Below, one piece after another: positions 46,992-57,744 of a stretch of 64,000 nt of DNA. Under the pieces are notes generated by a model. That model searched no databases. It saw nothing but the letters and a program-made list of their open reading frames with translations, and was not told the origin of the DNA. The DNA is from Reticulitermes speratus (lineage: Eukaryota; Arthropoda; Insecta; Blattodea; Rhinotermitidae): positions 23,249,521 to 23,313,520 of the forward strand of contig JAJKFL010000042.1 of assembly GCA_021186555.1 (NCBI GenBank), in the 5' to 3' direction. The position numbers were made by a program, and so were the translations under genes. Numbering within the stretch: position 1 is the stretch's first letter; the number at the start of each line of letters is the position of its first letter.

Positions 46992-48428
46992 CCGATTCTT
47001 TGTGAAATTGTATTAGTACAAGCACGCTATTTTTAGTACATGGCAACCCTACTTCAAAGACAAGGCTATATATCAATTTATAATGATGTTCTTCATATTA
47101 AATAGATATGTGCAACATACTGAAAAGCATACGAGTTTTCAGACTTCCTAATAAAATGTGTTTACATATCTGGCCTTACATAATTCTAAAATACAACATT
47201 CTGTAAAACATCAAACATCACCTTTAAATCCCCTGCTATGCAACATAATGTTATGATAGTTTTGGAAAAAAGTGTGTTTTTCCTGCTATATCAAAACATT
47301 TTTTTAAATTCTTGGCGTATTTATGCGTTATTTCTAAAGGCGAATGTGATTAAAATTTTCAAGATTCTAACAACAATAAAACTGCTACCGAAGGTAATTC
47401 TAAAAATATACGGTATTCCTATAGACTAAATTATGATCCAAATTTTGGATTAAATATTCTTGTATGCAACAGGTAGCAGATAAGGAAGAAGTTGATTACA
47501 GATAGTGAGTAGGGATAATTTGTCAGACGCTTTGAAGCTAAGCTAAAGTCAACGATAAACAGCTCAGTGAGTAAGCATTTTACTTCCCCAAATACTGCTC
47601 CTCTGAGACGTGATTTCTTTACATTAAAAAATGCATAAAACAGGAGCCCAAAATTATTCAACATTCTGGGAACCACCTTAAAATTGTAAGCGTCCGAGAG
47701 ACGACATGAAGTTGGTTCCATACTGAGGACTATTTAAACTTAGGCACCAACCCAATAAATGTAGTCGAGCTGGTGAGCTTCCGCGCGGAATTTGTGCGGT
47801 CCTTGTAGAAAATTCATCTGTGGCATGCAGCACAATGCACTACAGATGGCACTGACGTAGTAATTTTCCTGTTCAACGCATTGTGCATAATGTAAGGAGA
47901 AATTCAGAAGTGTGCCTCTGAAGTTTACACTGACAGTCAGACTTTATTAAGTAGAAGCCAAGAGACATTTACTCGGCGATTCGAATAAGATTCTATATGT
48001 AATATTTTCGCTCTTTTTTCTAAGATCCTTGACCCTGAGAGATGAACACAAATTAAAGTTATTGAGGAACAAAGTTTTGAGGTAAATATTTTGGTATAAG
48101 TGACAGCAATTAAGAGAAGGCTGGAGAAAACCGTACAAAGCAAGTTTTATAATTAATAATCTCATCCTATATAATCCTACAATGCGGGAAAACTAAATAC
48201 TCTTCTAGACAGGCCTACAAAGATAAGTAAAAGTGCTATCAAAGTATTTCTAGAAGGTCTGTAAAATCTTTTTTTTAATTCAATTTATTACGGTTCCTCA
48301 AATAATGTCAATTTAAAAAGCCGCATTTCCAACATAAATACGTCAAAAATCCTATAGTGTAATTCATTTCAAACTAAGAACACCTACATTCAGAAATTTA
48401 ATTTAAGCGTATTATACCTTTTATACAG
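46992..48428. other. Unannotated AT-rich sequence
   Basis: No gene or repeat recognised. Open frames of 60-96 codons carry no motifs. Confidence 0.5.
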
Positions 48429-48640
48429 AGTCCGAAAAACTAAGTCGGTATAGTAACAAGGCTGGATGCCCAAGGTATCACGCTTGGATTCCGCGCAGAA
48501 GCAAGAGGTTTTTACTCATCTCCAAAGCGCCCGCCCAGATCTCTTTGTGCTGACGGAAGGAGTCAGCGGCCTAAAACTGACCTCTCCCCTTCTTCTACTG
48601 TAGAGGTTAAGAATTAGTGGAACTGCAGCTCCTTTCTTTC
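48429..48640 (+). mobile_element. SINE D, copy 3
   Basis: Plus strand AGTCCG...AAGTCGGTATAGTAAC, GGCTGGATGCCC, GCTTGGATTCCGCGC (weak B-box) and a tail with GTAGAGGTTAAGAATTAGTG. It matches the minus-strand copies at 13.5 and 38.5 kb at head and tail. Confidence 0.65.
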
Positions 48641-48905
48641 GTGTGTCTTTATGGCTATCACAGGGAAAGGAACGAGTTCATGATTACCGTAACAGAAAAA
48701 AACGGGGTGTGGCTGTGTCGGGGACACGGCCGTGTGTTTAACGTGAATACGTGTACGTTAACGGGTAATATTTTGTTTAAGCGTATTATATGTATGTCAT
48801 AATCATTGCTTAACAGTAAGAAGTCCTTCGTATCTGCATGTTTTATTGATGATGGCAACATGTTCCTTTAGTCGGGTTCAGGAAACAATTGAAGTAAACA
48901 AATCA

Positions 48906-49409
48906 TTAGTGTGTTATAATGTTATTAATGATAGGTCTGTGATAGGAAAAGTACGATACAAATGGCATGCAGGATACATCGAGATTACTAAGCAGCGTTA
49001 AGTGTTTTCCCGTTGGTGGCTTCAAGGAGCGTAGAAACCATAGACGGTCACACACGTTACACTTATGTCCGAATGGATTGTTGACAAACGTTGTAGTGAA
49101 ACGTGCACTAGCTGCTGCCGAATGTGTCGTCATATTCGGCGATCGCACACAACCGATGTCTATACAGCCCGGCGGTGATACACAAGCGATTACATAATCG
49201 ACTTGCATAGGCCCGGCCGCCCCAGCGTCAGATGTACCTGCGCAGTCGTTGATCCGCTCGGACGCCCTCTTTGTTTTACGTTCCCGGCACCGCCTCACTG
49301 TATGATATGGTGTTTTATGGGTATCACTGGATAGCTGTTGAGAAGCGTTTTTCAACCGTATACGATGTATATATTTCGAATTGGCTTTTTGACGAGTATA
49401 GGCCGACAT
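48906..49409 (-). CDS. Helitron-like N-terminal protein fragment
   Basis: A 167-codon minus-strand frame starts MSAYTRQKANSK. A basic stretch (RRCRERKTKRASERI, about residues 39-53) is followed by FVNNPFGHKCNVCDRLWF (about residues 108-125). The latter resembles the NxFG..C.VCDRLWF motif, a CxxC zinc-binding start, near the N-terminus of Helitron Rep-helicase proteins in insects. The frame ends at residue 167 without the downstream cysteines or the Rep/helicase domains, so it is truncated or the element was cut here. Base composition is GC- and CpG-richer than the surroundings. A host gene that captured this motif is possible. The Helitron link is from memory of the motif, not from a search. 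Confidence 0.5.
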   Translation of the reverse strand: MSAYTRQKANSKYIHRIRLKNASQQLSSDTHKTPYHTVRRCRERKTKRASERINDCAGTSDAGAAGPMQVDYVIACVSPPGCIDIGCVRSPNMTTHSAAASARFTTTFVNNPFGHKCNVCDRLWFLRSLKPPTGKHLTLLSNLDVSCMPFVSYFSYHRPIINNIITH

Positions 49410-49660
49410 TGTATTAATTTTTTAAATTTTTAACTTTAACACCATATATATTCACCATAAGTATTCCACACTCATGTTTTGTGTACGCAATAGATAAATA
49501 TTGAGGAGAGCTGTAAATTGAAACTGAAACGAGCGTCGTAGCTTCTCCGAGTCAAAATGTATACTAAACCGAAAGTATGTGACGCGACGAAACGACCTGA
49601 AAATGGCGGCGCCTCCCCCTCCGCCGCGCGCGAGGCGTCACAGTCCCCACTCAACGTTAT
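49410..49660. promoter_or_regulatory. CpG-rich island, possible promoter region
   Basis: After an AT-rich stretch at 49410-49500, CpG density rises sharply at about 49520-49640, including GACGCGACGAAACGAC and CCGCCGCGCGCGAGGCGTCA. AAAATGGCGGC at 49600 resembles the YY1 site often found near promoters. With the CpG-rich 49000-49300 block it forms the only GC-rich area in this part of the window. Promoter function is inferred from composition only. A 60-codon minus-strand frame (49472-49654) is unassigned. Confidence 0.35.
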
Positions 49661-49849
49661 GAATTCTTTGATCCTTTAACTATCGAGTGGTGTAATTACA
49701 TTTTGGATGTAGATGATAGATATGTAGCTGCAATGCCAAACTGTATCCCCCAATTTTGTTATCATCAGTTTTCTGAATTGGCTCCCATTACGGAAGCAAA
49801 TTTAAAGACGTATTCACGTCAAAAAAGGACCAATTTTGATTTCATTTAA
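49601..49849 (+). other. Open frame without start codon, unidentified
   Basis: From AAA at 49601 the plus-strand frame is open for 82 codons to the TAA at 49847. It reads VPTQRYEFFDPLTIEWCNYI and then DDRYVAAMPNCIPQF. The first Met is internal. Its composition is more protein-like than neighbouring frames, so it might be an exon or a piece of a mobile-element protein. I recognise no family. Confidence 0.25.
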
Positions 49850-50929
49850 ACAGCGTATTTTACCTTCAGTGCAACGAGAAGAGAGAGGGCCGTCAGATAA
49901 TAAGCTAAAGGAGCTGGGTATAAAAGCGACGAATGGCAGAAGTACTGAAAAGTAACTTTATGTACAGAAATAATAAATACTCCCTACACGAATGCAATGA
50001 AAGAAATTTTATATAAATTAGGCAGTGAATTAAGTACTAAGGAAATTATTCACGTGATGTTCTTTTATGGGCTGGAAAACTCAGTTTTCTTTTGTCTTTG
50101 CTTAGAGAAATATGTTAGAAATTACATATGCTGTGGGGAATTACAAAGTAGAGAATCGAGAATTTTGTGCCGCAATATTTCATCATAATTTTACTTATTC
50201 TACAAAACGGAAGCAGCGACATTAAACCGCACTGGGCACAATAAAGGAGAGAATATCATTACATTACACAAATATTAATTAACTAATAGCGGCATACAAT
50301 GTTCCATTATTATTTCGCCACCAGGTGTCTCTGCAGGTAATTAATTTTGCAGCACAAAATGGCCTAAAAAACAAATGCTAGCTAACGTGACGTATGTTGG
50401 TAAAACGTCTGTTCGAGGATTCACTTTGTCCTAAAATTTAGAAGAATTTGAAATTCAAATTATTCAGTTTCTAAAATATTAGCATTGTAACCAAAACACC
50501 TAGTGTTTGCTTTAATATCGTAGGTCTATACATCTGTAGCAGTAAATTAACTAAAGGAATCAACACAGTGGGTTTCACAATTTTATAAATTTTGACTAAA
50601 GATAGAAACAGAGTCAATTTCTGAAACACTGTGTTTTGAAGAAAGCGAGACAATGGGAAAGGTTCAATTAATGTATGTGTCACTTTTATCCTATAATTAT
50701 GTTTATCGGCTCTCAATAATCACTGCACTTGAACGGGTGTCTCGAAATCCCGAACATATATAAGTAAATTATCTTTGATATTTTTGAGCTGTTTGTATTT
50801 TAAGAGACCACTTAGTAGGAAATAAATTCGGACACTACTTCTACGTAAGTGGACTTCACACATTGTTTAAACTAGAGTTTATATAGTTTTGCGTATATGA
50901 CAGTATTTTCACACACGCACAAACATATA
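49850..50929. other. Unannotated AT-rich sequence
   Basis: No gene recognised. Confidence 0.5.
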
Positions 50930-51229
50930 CACATGTGTATACGTATAATAGATACGACTATGCCTGCAGCATTCATGCTGCATCCATACATGTGTACACA
51001 CATAACACAAGTATGCTTATATACATACACACATACATGCAGAAATGCGTACATACATACATACATACGTAAGTACATACATACATACATACATGTGTGC
51101 ATGCATACTTTTATGTACATACGTACATAACATACATGAATACATACACACATAAATGCGTATATACATAAATACATATATACATATATATATATACATA
51201 CATACATACATACATACATACATACAAAA
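50930..51229. repeat. (ACAT)n-type microsatellite region
   Basis: ACAT/ATAC repeats with TGTG, CATG and TATA interruptions. It is the complement type of the TATG array at 32.7 kb. Frames here with Tyr/Met/Cys or His/Thr/Tyr bias are repeat translations. Confidence 0.9.
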
Positions 51230-51879
51230 AGATGTAGCCCGGATTGCTTATGGCTAAGTGATGATATCTACAGTTTGATCGGCTCTATTTCAGTATATGT
51301 TTATGTAAAATAATTATCACCAAGGCAAAGGAAGCATCCAGAAAATAAAATACATACTTAAAGCTGGCTTCTATTTTCTGTTCTTGTTGTATTTGCACAA
51401 GGATGCGTTTTTCTCCATAGTTATTTTAAAAGTCATATGGGGAACTTATTCTGCAGGAATTATGTAATTATTTTTTTCAAAAATATCATCTAAATGCAGT
51501 ACATTTTAGGCATATTGTGTCATAAAACTCATAAAGTACTTTACCACAACGACACAGCGACTAAAAATAAGACAATGCCTTCCAACTAGTAAATTAGTAG
51601 AATTCCTTCCCCTCTAGACAAATAGGGGTAAATTCATTACGTCAATATTATTATAACAAAATATCACCTAGTGGATCAAACTGTCGATGGTGATATAGGT
51701 CTATGTGTATAGCATACGTAAAACGTACACATTTAATTATGTCTGACGTAACATTCGAAATCAGCCGAATGATTTGAAAAAATCTTTCACATAACTTATT
51801 AGTAAACAGCGGTGGTGAATACTAAAATAATATATTATAAATTCTACAGGCTTAAAAGTTGACGTTATAAATTTAATTA
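51230..51879. other. Unannotated sequence
   Basis: Nothing recognised. Confidence 0.5.
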
Positions 51880-52420
51880 ACTTACAGAAATATAATTTTG
51901 CCTGTTGTTTTACATGAGTGTGAAACTTTGCCTCTTACATTGACGGAGGAATGTAAACTGAGGGTTTTTAAGAATAGGGTGCTGAATTAGTTATTTAGAC
52001 ATAAAAGGGAGGAAGCTGAAGGGGAATGGAGAAAATTTTATAACGAAGTGCATTATAATTTCTACTCAATAAATATTATTCGGTGATCAAATAAAGAAGG
52101 GTATAATTGGTGAGGCATGTGACACATTTGGGGAAGGAGAAAGGTGCATACAGGGTCTTGGTGGGGAAGACTGAATGAAGGTCACTTGCAAGATGTAGGC
52201 TATAAAGGGGGATAATATTAAAACTGATCTTGAAGAAATATAATAAGGTGAGGAATGGACTGACCTGGCTCAGAATAGGGACTGGTGGCGGGCTGTTGCG
52301 AACACGGCCATGAACGTTTGGTTTCCATAAAATATGGGGAATTCCTTGACTAGCTTACCAGTTGTAGCTTATCAAGTAGCTGGTTAGTTATTTAGTTAGG
52401 TAGGGAGTTAGTAGGTACTT
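51880..52420 (+). mobile_element. LINE 3' fragment, same family as 33.3-kb copy
   Basis: Plus-strand fragments IILPVVLHECETLPLTLTEE, KLRVFKNRVLN and EGEWRKFYNEV precede QIKKG. After shifts come DNIKTDLEE and DLAQNRDWWRAVANTAMN, which parallel the C-terminus at 34.0-34.2 kb, and the conserved 3' UTR GGGGAATTCCTTGACTAGCT. It ends in TAGTTAGG-like repeats. The part from CETxxLTL to the GRP region is what was deleted from the 33-kb copy. Strongly decayed. Confidence 0.8.
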
Positions 52421-53459
52421 ATAGTGAAATCTCAGGAAACACTCCTCTGAGCCCAAAGTTATGTGACGAAATGTGAGCATTGTGAAGAGCATAGGATCTT
52501 GGGGCTGAAGAAGCACAGGAAGAAAGCATGCTGCATTGCAGTGGTTTGTTTATTCTTCCTGCTTAAGTTTCACTTGCAAGGCACACAAATTCAAACCTTG
52601 TTTGGAGACATCCTGTTAGTAATGAAGCAAGCCGTGTCCCGCATTCCGTAACAAATCTCTCTAGTGAAGTACAGACAACAAGGCCTGCGAATAATTATGC
52701 AGTTTCTTGACTTGAGCAACGTCTCTAACTTACCACATTCCGTGCTTAAGCTTTCGACCTTCAAGAGATACTTCGCTATGTATAAGTATAGGTGCTGGCC
52801 GAACTATTGTAAAACGTTTTGATAGTTATTTATCATGTGATTCCCTGATTACAAGCCGTAATTCTCTTCCAGCTGTGGAGAACAGCGGACGTCTGCCCTG
52901 GGGAGTAGGACAATGGGTCATAAATTCAGTAGCTTTTTACAGCTGTGAAGTAGGGAGAGTCTTATCTGTGTTAAATCTTAACGGCCGAATATTATATTTC
53001 AAAACTGTGATTTGTAAACGTTCTTAGTTTAAATTATTATTAAGTTCGAAAAAAGAATTCAGAGCTATATCGGAGGTACAGAACAGAAGAATATATAAAT
53101 AAGTAAATAAATAAATAGCAAGTAGATGAACAACAATACAAATGGAACAATGAGCTCAACAAAGATTTAAATACAAAATGTATAAATATACTTATTGTTT
53201 TGTAGAGATGTGGAGATTAAAACATCGATTGAGCGTGTCTGAGAACTGATTGCTGAGGAGACTATTCCAACGTACGAGGAGGAAACAGAAAGGTGAATGA
53301 CACTGCATAACAAAGAGCTTCACAATCTGTAAGTGCTCTTCACTGACGTCTATTAAGATGAGGCTAACGAAGAACTTTGTTGGAATAAATAATTAATTAA
53401 TTGCTAACGAAGAAGTTTAGAAGCGCGAGGCTTGTGGGAGAATTACTAAGTTCATTCAA
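52421..53459. other. Unannotated sequence
   Basis: A 62-codon plus-strand frame at 52463-52651 has no motif; otherwise nothing. Confidence 0.5.
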
Positions 53460-53735
53460 CATTTTACTCCAAGAAAATTATGAGAGGAAGTCGTTTGGGA
53501 GACCTAGACCAGATGGTATTAGAGGATAACATTAAAAGTGATCTTAAAAACAGAGTGTGATGATGGGACCGAAGTTACGTATCTGAGGCTAGTACCCAAG
53601 GCTGCGATTTTGTGAATGCGGCACTGAACCGTATAGTTTCATAAAAGGCAAGGAAATCCTTAAAGATTGGAATGCCTCTTAGCTTCTGATATAGGACTCT
53701 GCCCCATGTACTTAGTTTGCTAATAGAATAATAAA
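53460..53735 (+). mobile_element. LINE 3' fragment, third copy
   Basis: Contains GGGAGACCTAGACCAGATGG, GAGGATAACATTAAAAGTGA, TGTGAATGCGGCACTGAACC and CTCTGCCCCATGTACTTAGT. These are diverged counterparts of the [12 protein letters not shown] and NAVMNLRVP regions and the 3' UTR of the 34-kb copy. Confidence 0.7.
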
Positions 53736-53774
53736 ATTTAAAAACTTCGTGGAAATGGGCAATAAAAATAATCG

Positions 53775-53809
53775 AATAATAATAATAATAATAATAATAT
53801 AATAATAAT
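53775..53809. repeat. (TAA)n repeat at 5' edge of RLE-LINE
   Basis: About ten TAA/AAT units with one interruption, directly before the LINE fragment. Confidence 0.9.
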
Positions 53810-54626
53810 GGCGGGGAAAAGGTGCATAAAAAATTTCTACGTAACTTGGAAGACAAACTGGTGGATAATGAACAGTCGCATCGATGGTTAAAATTTGGAA
53901 ATATCAAGGGAGAAACAGAAAGTACAATAGTGGCAGCACAAGACCAAGCAATTAGTACAAACTAATTTTAAAATAAAATTTTGAAAGAGGAAGTCGGCAG
54001 TAAATGCCGGTTATGTAAACAACATGACGAAACTATTGACCACCTAACCTCAGGATGTCACATTTTGGCGAAGGATGAATACTTAATAAGGCATGATAAA
54101 GTTGGTGCACATTTACATTATTCAATATGCAAAGCACTGGGCATCGAAACGACAAATGGTACACACACACACCAAAACCAATATGTGAACGTGAAGATGT
54201 GACAGTGTTATGGAATCAAGGGGGTACATACAGACAGAAGTTACAGCAAATAGGCCAGGTATAATAATTAAAAACAAAAAGGAGGAAACATGCATACTGA
54301 TAAATGTGGCAATACCAGCAGGGAGAAATGTCACGCAAAACGAAGCAGAAAAGAAAATAAGTACAATAGTTTATGTACAGAGATACAACGAATGTGGAAC
54401 ACGAAATTTATGATCATACCGTTAATAATTAGAGCCACCGGAATAGTAACAAAACGTTTAAAGAAAAATTTAGAAGCCATAACAGGAAAACATTCAACAG
54501 ATTCACTACAAAAGACAGCTATACTTGGAACATCACACATAATAAGGAAAGTACTGCAGTCTGAAACTTGAAACCTGAGCGGTGGGGATCAGGAAGTACC
54601 AGGGAGAAAAGGCCTGTGACTAGAGC
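53810..54626 (+). mobile_element. Dong/R4-like LINE 3' fragment, copy 2
   Basis: Plus-strand frames read VGSKCRLCKQHDETIDHLTSG (C-x2-C...H-type zinc motif), then HYSICKALGIETTNG, then NRPGIIIKNKKEETCILINV followed by AIPAG. This corresponds to the restriction-like endonuclease block (PD...K...C..IDVAIPAD) of R2/R4-type elements, with both catalytic Asp replaced (PG, IN). A C-terminal part with KKNLEAITGKHSTDSLQKTA and ILGTSHIIRKVLQSE follows. Frameshifts occur, so it is dead. It is flanked by TAA repeats on both sides, the target preference known for Dong. Confidence 0.85.
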
Positions 54627-54674
<48 letters not shown>

Positions 54675-54675
54675 T
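54627..54675. repeat. (TAA)n repeat between two LINE tails
   Basis: About 15 uninterrupted units. It serves as the 3' tail of the upstream fragment and the 5' boundary of the next. Confidence 0.95.
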
Positions 54676-54689
54676 ATGGCTCTTCATCG

Positions 54690-55408
54690 GAAACTAACAT
54701 GTGATTACCTTATGATCAAAACTAGCCCAATTGATTACAAACACAGACACGATCATGTCGCCGAAGTTTTACATCAGGATTGGCGAAAAAATTTAATCTT
54801 TTCGAGGAACCATATTCTCAATATTGCAAATATGAGCCGCATGTCGTCCTGGAAAACGACAGCTGTAAACTCTACTGGGATCATAACTTATTAACGGACA
54901 AGACTGTTCATCTTCATTTCAACCGGCCAGGCATGACACTGGTTGATACAACAAATAAGGAAGCTGCATTCGTTGACATAGCATTTCCATAAACCCACAA
55001 TCTACAAGTCACAATTACAGGAAAACAACGCAAATATCAGGACTTGGCGTTTGAAAGCAAGCAGCAGTGACAACTGAACATTAATATTGTTATTCCACTG
55101 GTCCTGCCCGTTAGCGGATCATCCATAACACGCTTAATCGAAGTCTGATTACCTTCAATTTACTTCCACACCTATTGTCTTGGTCCAGAAAGTGGTCATA
55201 CTAAACACCTGTTCCATCGTGAAAATTTTCTTAATGATGTACACTTGTCTGATGAAGAGGCTGATAACCGATAATCATGTCATTTTACTATGTTCCTCTC
55301 TTTATACACTCATTTCAATACTCCCTGATGCAATGCCCCAGCAGATATTTGGTTCAAAGCCCGTACTCTGGGTGCTTACAACACCGGGTATAGCCTGAGA
55401 AAATTCCA
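54690..55408 (+). mobile_element. Second RLE-type LINE 3' fragment, different family
   Basis: The frame at about 54780-54990 reads NLFEEPYSQYCKYEPHVVLE, then LYWDHNLLTDKTVHLHFNRP, then GMTLVDTTNKEAAFVDIAFP. This is again a restriction-like endonuclease block with PD changed to PG but VDIAFP retained. After a stop come THNLQVTITGKQRKYQDLAFE and further on QKVVILNTCSIVKIF and YNTGYSLRKFQ. The sequence is unlike the upstream copy, so this is a separate family with the same fold and the same TAA tail. Dead. Confidence 0.75.
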
Positions 55409-55435
55409 AATAATAATAATAAAGATAATAATAAC
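55409..55435. repeat. (TAA)n tail of second RLE-LINE
   Basis: AATAATAATAATAAAGATAATAATAAC directly follows the LINE. Confidence 0.9.
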
Positions 55436-56012
55436 AAAAACAATTCATTCGTGAAGTTTCTAAGGCTGAAAGAATGCTGTATTTCGGATCTCAATAAATG
55501 TGTGCGTACATGTATGCATCTCTGTCATAATGCTCACTGTCATAAGATTCTTCAGTCCTCAAGTTTTGGGATGTATCGTATTAGTAAAGAAACGGGCAAC
55601 TTTAAAACCGTAGTAAGTGACACGAGGATTTGCATTGAATTAGAAAACTGCAGACAAGAAATCGCTTCGAAAAGAGTAATCATTCATTAAAAAGAGTAAC
55701 ACGTGGCTTTGGCCAGGGTTCCGTGCCCGAAAGACAGACCGCACATCTAAAGATGATACCATACACTAGAGGCTTCGACCATTAATACGGTTTGTACAAA
55801 ATGAGAGGAAGGTGCCATTAGCCGCTTCGATTACAGTGCAATTCTCTGCATTGGTCTTTTATTAATCGAAGTTTTATTGCTTCGAGGAAAGAAACGCGGA
55901 GGGGGGGGGGGGCCTGAACACAAGAGCGGGGTGAGTGCAGCTTGGTTAATGGAGATAATTCTTTAGTTATATCGTGTGCCAGGCTCACACCAGCACAAGT
56001 ACGTCATTCTGT
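55436..56012. other. Unannotated sequence with G-run
   Basis: A run of 12 G lies at 55901-55912. No gene recognised. Confidence 0.5.
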
Positions 56013-56490
56013 TAAATTAAGTTTCAGGCCAACTGATGCACAACTAAAACCACTTTTATTGTAGCTTTATTATAATTGTTAAAATTATACCCCTACACGT
56101 GTTTCGATCCTAGGATCATCGTCAGGGGGGTTTTTGTTGAAAGCTACTGTCACTTCAATCACATGATTTTAAATAGTCCAACAGCACATTAAAACGTATG
56201 TATTATAAGTTAAAATCTTGTTAAATGTCTTTGTTAAAAGTTGTATAATAGTTGTAAAAGTATTGTAGACAGTGTTGAATGTGGAAGTGCTGGCATGTAG
56301 AATCGTGGTATTATGGACATATGATATGTGTGTCTTGTGGGGAACGAAGTGCACTATCTGTCGTCCGGTGAAAATTACTATGGTGGAGTGTCTCAAGAGC
56401 TACAATAAAAGTGGTTTTAGTTGTGCATCAGTTGGTCTGAAACTTAATTTATTATGATGAAGATGCACGGTGTCAACAATGTGAAACATA
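56013..56490. mobile_element. Hairpin retroelement H3 with hammerhead-like core
   Basis: Ends 56013-56066 and 56398-56451 are inverted repeats with a single mismatch (54 bp). Inside the left end lies a minus-strand hammerhead-like motif. After the right end the plus strand reads GATGCACGGTGTCAACAATG then TGAAAC, the same 3' terminus as in H1 and H2. As in those, the left part is an inverted copy of the 3' region. The 330-bp middle holds no recognised protein. I could not find a target-site duplication. Confidence 0.7.
56090..56129 (-). ncRNA. Hammerhead-ribozyme-like motif in H3
   Basis: On the minus strand: stem I CCCC/GGGG, core CTGACGA, the extra T, stem II GATC/GATC around CTAG, GAAA, stem III ACA-CG-TGT, and A at the cleavage site. 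The core base at position 7 (C) is allowed in hammerheads. Confidence 0.7.
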
Positions 56491-56727
56491 TCTCTGGTTC
56501 CCTTCCTTAAGACCACGGGTTAAAATTTGGAGAGACCAGGCATCAGTCACAAATTTATATTTGAATTTAGGTGTCCGCGAGAAGGACGTGGGTCATTATA
56601 CAAGACAACATCATAAATCGAAGCGATTATTATGGATTCATTCTAGTAAATTTTTCAGTTCTTTCTAGTTTATTCGCAATTCTTTCTTAATTAATTCTAA
56701 TATCATGTGAGCAAATTATCTTAACCC
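56491..56727. other. Short unannotated spacer
   Basis: Nothing recognised. Confidence 0.5.
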
Positions 56728-56779
56728 AGCTGATATTGGGGTTAACACATTTAATTTTAAGATGAATTCACTGTCACTG

Positions 56780-56817
<38 letters not shown>

Positions 56818-56865
56818 CAGTAAATTCATCTTAAAATTAAATGTGTTTAACCCTAATATCAGTTG
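56728..56865. repeat. Inverted repeat around a (TA)n loop
   Basis: Arms 56728-56775 and 56816-56865 match with few differences (CAGCTGATATT and CATTTAATTTTAAGATGAATT on the left). The loop is mainly TA repeats (56784-56812). No hammerhead core. It may be a miniature inverted-repeat element. Confidence 0.8.
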
Positions 56866-57744
56866 ACCACAGCTTTTGATTAATTGACTGTATTGAATAA
56901 AGTTGAACAAACCTTTATTTGCCTGTGGATAAGGATTCGTGATCTGATGTCTGAAGATCCATCATAAATAATTTCTTCGAGAAACGCCTCTGCGAATCAC
57001 GAAGAAATTTTACATGTGTAAACAAAGGTCGGAGCATCAAGAGTAATTGTGTGGGGAGAAGTACACTCGTTACCAACATTCAGAGGAACTTGTTTAGAAC
57101 ACCTGTGCGTTATAATAAAATGGAAGAAGCACGTTTCTTCGAAAACATAGCGAGCTATCATGGCACGCGAGGTCATATCCCAGAAGATATCAGTCCTCAA
57201 GAAAATACAGATTAAAGTATTAGACACGCAAAGTTTCCTATTAATTAAGACCAATCTTTTACTTGGTTTTATAATGTGAACTGAGAATAGACAAGTGGAC
57301 AGACAGATAAGGTGGTCGTGAAAGTTATTGATTAACATTGATTGGTATGTCATGTAAATATTTTACATGAATAGTTTAGGTTTTCTGGTATTATACATAA
57401 TCTTCCATTTCTCAGGGGAGAATTGACCGGAAATTACCGCCAGTGGCCGGTAAGGTTTTCTCTTTCACATGTTTGCGAGGTGGATGGGTCAGGGAATACC
57501 TCGCTACTGGCCATTTGACAGGCTCATTTGTCCCAGTTCAATTAATCGAACCGCGAAACACACAAAATTAACTGCCATTTTGTCTAAAATTCAGAAAATT
57601 ATATTTTCCCCGATTAGTTGACGACAGATTCCGTCCAAATATTCTCCACTTCACCATTCATCAATTATTATAAAATTTGACACAATATAGTCAGGTTCTC
57701 AGCATAGTAAAATAACCACACACAAAGTCTACTTATGAGAGCAA
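56866..57744. other. Unannotated sequence
   Basis: A 118-codon minus-strand frame at 56997-57353 includes FHFIITHRCSKQVPLNVG and has no recognised motif. Otherwise nothing. Confidence 0.45.

Noticed and set aside
48617..48861. Opposed 61- and 67-codon frames
   Set aside because: Overlap the SINE D 3' end and flank; no motif on either strand.
50872..51223. 115-codon and overlapping frames
   Set aside because: Translations of the ACAT/ATAC microsatellite region.
55246..55285. CTGATGA followed by a GG/CC stem, looking like another hammerhead core
   Set aside because: GAAA is replaced by GATA, stem I does not pair, and the stretch lies inside the 3' region of a LINE; probably chance.
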